A stretch of 46,791 bases of DNA. It comes from Tepidimonas thermarum (GTDB lineage Bacteria; Pseudomonadota; Gammaproteobacteria; Burkholderiales; Burkholderiaceae_C). Under the pieces are notes generated by a model. The model did no database searches. It saw only the letters and a program-made list of their open reading frames with translations, and was not told the DNA's origin. Where the stretch lies: the NCBI RefSeq assembly GCF_007556705.1, contig NZ_VJOL01000016.1:1-46791 (forward strand), given 5' to 3'. This document shows, piece by piece, positions 43,364 through 46,791 of this stretch (within the stretch, counting starts at the first letter, position 1; each line of letters starts with the position of its first letter). Made by a program: the position numbers and the translations under genes.

Positions 43364-44222
43364 GCCGCCCAACCCCACGGCGCTGATCGCCGAGGACGAG
43401 CCGCTGCTGGCCGCGGCGCTGCAAGCGGAGCTTGCGCGGGCCTGGCCCGAGCTGCGGGTGCTGTCCATCGCGGGCGATGGCCATACGGCCGTGGCGCAGG
43501 CGCTGGCTTTGCAGCCCGACGTGCTGTTCTTCGACATCCGCATGCCGGGGCTCAGTGGCCTGGAGGCCGCCGCCGAACTGGCCGAACGCTGGCCCGCCGA
43601 TGTCAATGGCCGCGCCTTTCCGGCGCTGGTGTTTGTAACCGCCTACGATCAGTACGCCGTGCAGGCATTCGAGGCGCAGGCGGTTGACTACCTGCTCAAG
43701 CCGGTGCAGCCGACCCGCTTGCAAAAAACCATCGAAAAACTGCAGCGCTCAGGCATCGAGCGCAGGTCATCGGCCAGCGAAATGGAATTCGCATTGGAGA
43801 CCACGCTGGCACGGCTCAGCACTCTCGCTGCCCAAGTGGCGCCGTCCGAAGCGCCCGCCTCACCCGTAACCTCACCACCCGCTGCGCCTTTGCGCACCCT
43901 GGTGTGCAGCGTGCCGGGTACGTTGGGCACAAAGGTGCGCATGGTTCCCGTGGGTGAGGTGTTGGCTCTCGATGCCGCAGACAAGTACCTGCGCGTGCTC
44001 ACCGCCGATGCCGAGTACCTGATCCGCACGCCACTCAAAGACCTGCTACCCCAGCTGGACCCGACAGCGTTCTGGCAGATCCATCGCGGCACCGTGGTGC
44101 GCGCCGAAGCCATCGACTTCGTGGAACGCGACGAATCCGGTCGACTGCACCTGCGCCTGCGCGGAACGGCCGAGCGCTTCGCGGTCAGCCGTCTTTACGC
44201 GCCGCGTTTTCGGGCCATGTGA
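43356..44222 (+). CDS. LytTR-family response regulator
   Basis: Regulator of 288 residues: receiver domain with IAEDEPLLAAAL, phosphoacceptor Asp 60 in VLFFDIRMPGLSG and Lys in VDYLLKPVQP; a linker of ~70 residues rich in Ser/Pro; and a LytTR DNA-binding domain (VPVGEVLALDAADKYLRVLT, LKDLLPQLDPTAFWQIHRGTVV). Start ATG at 43356 overlaps the kinase gene. A YpdB-like tandem site upstream of the DUF2306 gene is its likely target. Confidence 0.92.
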   Translation: MPKPPNPTALIAEDEPLLAAALQAELARAWPELRVLSIAGDGHTAVAQALALQPDVLFFDIRMPGLSGLEAAAELAERWPADVNGRAFPALVFVTAYDQYAVQAFEAQAVDYLLKPVQPTRLQKTIEKLQRSGIERRSSASEMEFALETTLARLSTLAAQVAPSEAPASPVTSPPAAPLRTLVCSVPGTLGTKVRMVPVGEVLALDAADKYLRVLTADAEYLIRTPLKDLLPQLDPTAFWQIHRGTVVRAEAIDFVERDESGRLHLRLRGTAERFAVSRLYAPRFRAM

Positions 44223-44261
44223 CCCCGTGCACGGCCCATGCGCGCGACGACACGCCAAGCC

Positions 44262-45281
44262 ATGACCCCAACGAACCCATCCGACCTGTCCGCGCAAGGC
44301 CTCTCCAGCGCCGAAGCGGCCGACCGGCTGCGCCGTGAAGGCCCCAATGCGTTGCCCAGCGGGCAGCGGCGCACCTGGATCACCATCGTTGCGGAGACGG
44401 CCCGGGAACCCATGTTCCTGCTGCTCTTGGCCGCCGCCGCGCTCTACCTGGTTTTGGGGGAGCTGCACGAAGGGCTGGTCCTGTTGGGTTTGGTGCTGGT
44501 CACGCTGGGCCTGACGCTGTACCAGGAGGGCAAAACCGAGCGCGCCATCGAGGCCCTGCGCGACCTCACCAGCCCGCGCGCGCTGGTCATCCGCGATGGG
44601 CAGCGGCGGCGGATTGCAGGGCGCGAGGTGGTGCGTGGCGAGCCGGCGCCCGCGCGGCCCGGTGGCGACGGTACGCCCTATCTCTACTCCGGCACCCTGG
44701 TCGTCGCGGGCCAGGGGGTGGCGCGGGTGAGCGCCACCGGCGCCAACACCGAAATCGGCTGCATCGGCGCCGCCCTGGGCACGCTGGGTGCCACGTCCGC
44801 CTTGTGCGTGGACAAGACCGGCACGCTCACCGAAAACCGCATGACCATGGTGCGGCTGTGGGCCGGCGGCCAAACCTTCGCCGTGGAGGACGCCACCGCC
44901 GCCGGGCTGCCGCGGCACCGACGTCGCGCGCGAGGCGGCCGCCTTGGTCTTGCTCGACGACAACTTCGCCTCCATCGTGAACGCGGTGCGGCTGGGGCGG
45001 CGCATTTTCGACAATATGCAAAAGTCCATGTCCTACATCCTGGCGGTGCACGTGCCGATCGCCGGCATGGCGCTGCTGCCGGTGCTGTTGGGCCAGCCGG
45101 CCTTGCTGTTTCCCATGCACATCGCGTTTCTCGAACTCATCATCGACCCGTCGTGCTCGCTGGTGTTCGAGAACGAGCCGGCGGAAGCGGACGTCATGCA
45201 GCGGCCGCCTTCGGCCTTGGGCTGGCCAGCGTGGTGTGGTTGGGGCTGCTGCCACGCTGGCGCCGCAGGAGCACCGCATGA
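44262..45281 (+). pseudogene. Cation P-type ATPase reduced by several internal deletions
   Basis: Recognisable pieces of a P-type ATPase appear in the right order, but the segments between them are missing. Present are the N-terminal region and first membrane hairpin (GLSSAEAADRLRREGPNALP to LVTLGLTLYQEGKTERAIEAL), part of the A domain (YLYSGTLVVAGQGVARVSATG), the phosphorylation motif ALCVDKTGTLTENRM, then in another frame GTDVAREAAALVLLDDN with a membrane pair, and the last helix LGLASVVWLGLLPRW. Breaks lie near 44640, 44785, 44912 and 45207. The third shifts frame and the fourth restores it. A normal member has 850-900 residues; this frame gives 339. ATP-binding N domain and hinge are absent, so transport is not possible. 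Confidence 0.82.
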
Positions 45282-46606
45282 GCCCAGACCCTGCCACCGC
45301 CATGGCGCCACCGCCCGTCGATGCACAGCGCCTCAACCGCGGCTGCGTTTGCCGCACCCTCGATCCGCAGCGCCTGCGCCAGCAGCTGGAGCAGGAGCCG
45401 GCGCTGGCGGGCTTGTACGACCAGATGGCCGCAACCCGCCCCACGCTGTTTTCCGCGACGGCGGTGTTCATCTCGGTGGAGCAGCGCCGCGCCATGGTGG
45501 CCATCGTGTCGGCCGTGGAGGCGGTGGTGGCCCTGCCCGCCTACCAGGAGGCGGCGCTGGCGCGGGCGCCGGCCATTGCGCGCCTCGACCACGGGCCGCG
45601 TGGCGTCTTCATGGGTTACGACTTTCACCTCGGCGGGCAGGGGCCGCGGCTCATCGAGATCAACACCAACGCCGGTGGCGCACTGCTCAATGCGGCGCTG
45701 GCGCGGGCCCAGACCGCCTGCTGCCGCGAGACGGCCTGGGCGTTTCGGCCCAGCGCTGACCTGGAGCATCTGGAGGCCACCTTCCTGGCCATGTTCCAGG
45801 CGGAATGGCGCCGCCAGCGCGCGCATGCCCCGCTGACGCGCGTGGCCATCGTCGACGACGACCCCCCGGGGCAATACCTCTACCCGGAGTTCCTACTGTT
45901 CGAAAGGCTGTTTGCGCGCGCCGGCATCGAGGCCGTCGTCGCCGACGCGGGCGCCTTGGTCTGGCGCGACGGCCGCCTGTGGCACGACGGGCTACCCATC
46001 GATCTGGTGTACAACCGCCTCACGGATTTTGACCTCGACGAGGACCGCCACGCCGCCCTGCGCCGGGCCTACGAGGCCGGCGCCGTCGTCCTCACGCCGC
46101 ATCCACGTGCGCACGCGCTGTACGCCGACAAGCGCAACCTCATGCTGTTGAGCGACGCATCGGCCCTTGCGCGGTTGGGCGCACCATCCGCGGTGGTGGC
46201 GGTGTTGCAGGACGGTGTGCCGCGCACCGAGGCGGTCACGGCGACAGCGGCGCAGCGCCTGTGGGCGCAGCGCCGTGGCCTGTTCTTCAAACCCGCGTCC
46301 GGCTACGGCAGCAAGGCGGCTTACCGCGGTGACAAGCTCACGCGCCGGGTGTGGGAGGCCATCCTGGCCGGTGACTACGTGGCCCAGGCGATGGCCCCGC
46401 CCAGCGAGCGCCTGACCGAGGTGGACGGGCAGCTCACCGACTTCAAACTCGACGTGCGCGCTTACGTCTATGGTGGCGACATCCAGCTCATCGCCGCGCG
46501 CCTGTATGCCGGCCAGACCACCAACTTCCGCACGCCCGGCGGCGGCTTCGCGCCGGTGTTCGTGGTGCCGCCGCCCGAGGAGGTGGAAGCCGCCGAGCCG
46601 CGATGA
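45278..46606 (+). CDS. ATP-grasp-like protein of unknown function
   Basis: Protein of 442 residues not matched to a named enzyme. A glutathione-synthetase-like segment GPRLIEINTNAGGALLNAAL lies near 126-145. A nucleotide-binding-like segment FFKPASGYGSKAAYRGDKL follows near 345, then TDFKLDVRAYVYGG, which could supply metal and ATP ligands. The order, with the EINTNAGG part before the KPxSGYGS part, suggests a permuted ATP-grasp arrangement. Four cysteines occur (RGCVC near residues 22-26 and CC near 148). AGGAG lies 8 bases before the ATG. Its start overlaps the ATPase remnant's stop (ATGA). It may be an amide-forming ligase; substrate and product are unknown. Confidence 0.7.
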   Translation: MSPDPATAMAPPPVDAQRLNRGCVCRTLDPQRLRQQLEQEPALAGLYDQMAATRPTLFSATAVFISVEQRRAMVAIVSAVEAVVALPAYQEAALARAPAIARLDHGPRGVFMGYDFHLGGQGPRLIEINTNAGGALLNAALARAQTACCRETAWAFRPSADLEHLEATFLAMFQAEWRRQRAHAPLTRVAIVDDDPPGQYLYPEFLLFERLFARAGIEAVVADAGALVWRDGRLWHDGLPIDLVYNRLTDFDLDEDRHAALRRAYEAGAVVLTPHPRAHALYADKRNLMLLSDASALARLGAPSAVVAVLQDGVPRTEAVTATAAQRLWAQRRGLFFKPASGYGSKAAYRGDKLTRRVWEAILAGDYVAQAMAPPSERLTEVDGQLTDFKLDVRAYVYGGDIQLIAARLYAGQTTNFRTPGGGFAPVFVVPPPEEVEAAEPR

Positions 46607-46662
46607 GCGGCGGCGGTAAGTGTGATGTAGGTGGCGAAAATAGAATAATATATACCCAAGCC
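46607..46662. other. AT-rich intergenic stretch
   Basis: The bases just after the last gene become unusually AT-rich for this genome (AATAGAATAATATATACCC at about 46638-46656). No gene or terminator is visible. The change in composition suggests foreign or decaying DNA next to the possible insertion element. Confidence 0.5.
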
Positions 46663-46791
46663 CTTAACAGGCCGTTGAAAAAATACCCTTCGAACGCACC
46701 AGTGACGCTGCTTTCGAAGAAACGAGCCGCCCAGACGTGGCTGCGCAGCGATTGCGACGTGCATTTCGGCCGGTTTGCAGGCCGTTTTGCC
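46663..46791. mobile_element. Possible end of an insertion sequence, truncated at the window edge
   Basis: On the minus strand TTTTTTCAACGGCCTGTTAA resembles the terminal sequence TTTTTCA(A/G)C(A/G)GCCTG seen at the ends of IS5/IS1182-like elements, as recalled. Just inside, an open frame would end ...GYFFNGLL at the element boundary. Direct repeats GGCCGGTTTGC and GGCCGTTTTGC lie at 46768-46778 and 46780-46790. No transposase motif is visible in the 129 bases available, so this is tentative. Confidence 0.35.

Noticed and set aside
44944-45759. The frame-shifted continuation after 44944 as a separate gene
   Set aside because: Only its first ~90 codons resemble P-type ATPase membrane helices. 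The rest is the wrong frame of the ATP-grasp-like gene, so it is a remnant of the same broken gene.
1-46791. tRNA, rRNA or CRISPR features
   Set aside because: No cloverleaf-like sequence, rRNA core sequence or regularly spaced repeats were recognised when reading both strands by eye; a covariance-model search would settle it.

Overview
The window is high-GC DNA with the gene content and order of a betaproteobacterium of the order Burkholderiales, most like a Comamonadaceae relative. Supporting signs are the Burkholderiales-type porin, the DUF4148-like secreted protein, the pyk-fba-purC and purE-purK-sua5 gene order, and the Calvin-subtype class II aldolase. This placement is inferred from gene content; no rRNA gene is present to confirm it.

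Layout. 1-508: remains of an Old Yellow Enzyme gene whose first ~108 bases lie in inverted orientation. 588-13170: a putrescine uptake and catabolism island. It holds potFGHI (ABC importer), puuC (aldehyde dehydrogenase), a SpuC-type aminotransferase, puuA, puuD, puuB and a MocR-type regulator that replaces the usual PuuR. 13282-18939: a LysR regulator, a small DUF4148-like protein, a PhoX-type phosphatase behind a Pho box, a secreted metallophosphoesterase-like protein and a porin. 19057-25045: a YbfB/YjiJ-type MFS transporter, a class III aminotransferase, a hemerythrin protein with an FNR/DNR-type box upstream, and divergent copA and copZ-like copper genes. 25046-25611: a gene-free stretch with a cluster of DnaA-box sequences. 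25612-27796: minC-minD-minE followed by an overlapping SemiSWEET gene. 27817-32123 (minus strand): purE-purK-sua5-matB. 32174-36335 (plus strand): a YbbN-like thioredoxin, a [2Fe-2S] ferredoxin, a Spy/CpxP-like chaperone and an OmpR/histidine kinase pair. 36336-40112 (minus strand): pyk-DUF4212-fba-purC. 40203-46606 (plus strand): a short CaiB-like protein, DUF2306 and DUF6622-like membrane proteins, a LytS/LytTR two-component system, a P-type ATPase gene reduced by several internal deletions, and an ATP-grasp-like protein coupled to it. 46607-46791: an AT-rich end that may be the edge of an insertion sequence.

How the genes work together. PotFGHI imports putrescine. PuuA, PuuB, PuuC and PuuD convert it to GABA through gamma-glutamylated intermediates, and the SpuC-like aminotransferase offers a direct transamination route. 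A GGTGCCA motif is repeated at both the puuD/mocR and puuB promoters and is the best candidate for the MocR operator. The Spy-like chaperone sits directly before its likely cognate two-component system, as in Cpx-type envelope stress modules. The LytS/LytTR pair follows two small membrane proteins and a tandem site resembling the E. coli YpdB box.

The least conventional items are the inverted fragment at the left edge, the DnaA-box cluster before min, the P-type ATPase carrying at least four deletions, and the unassigned ATP-grasp protein overlapping its stop codon. I found no tRNA, rRNA or CRISPR array.
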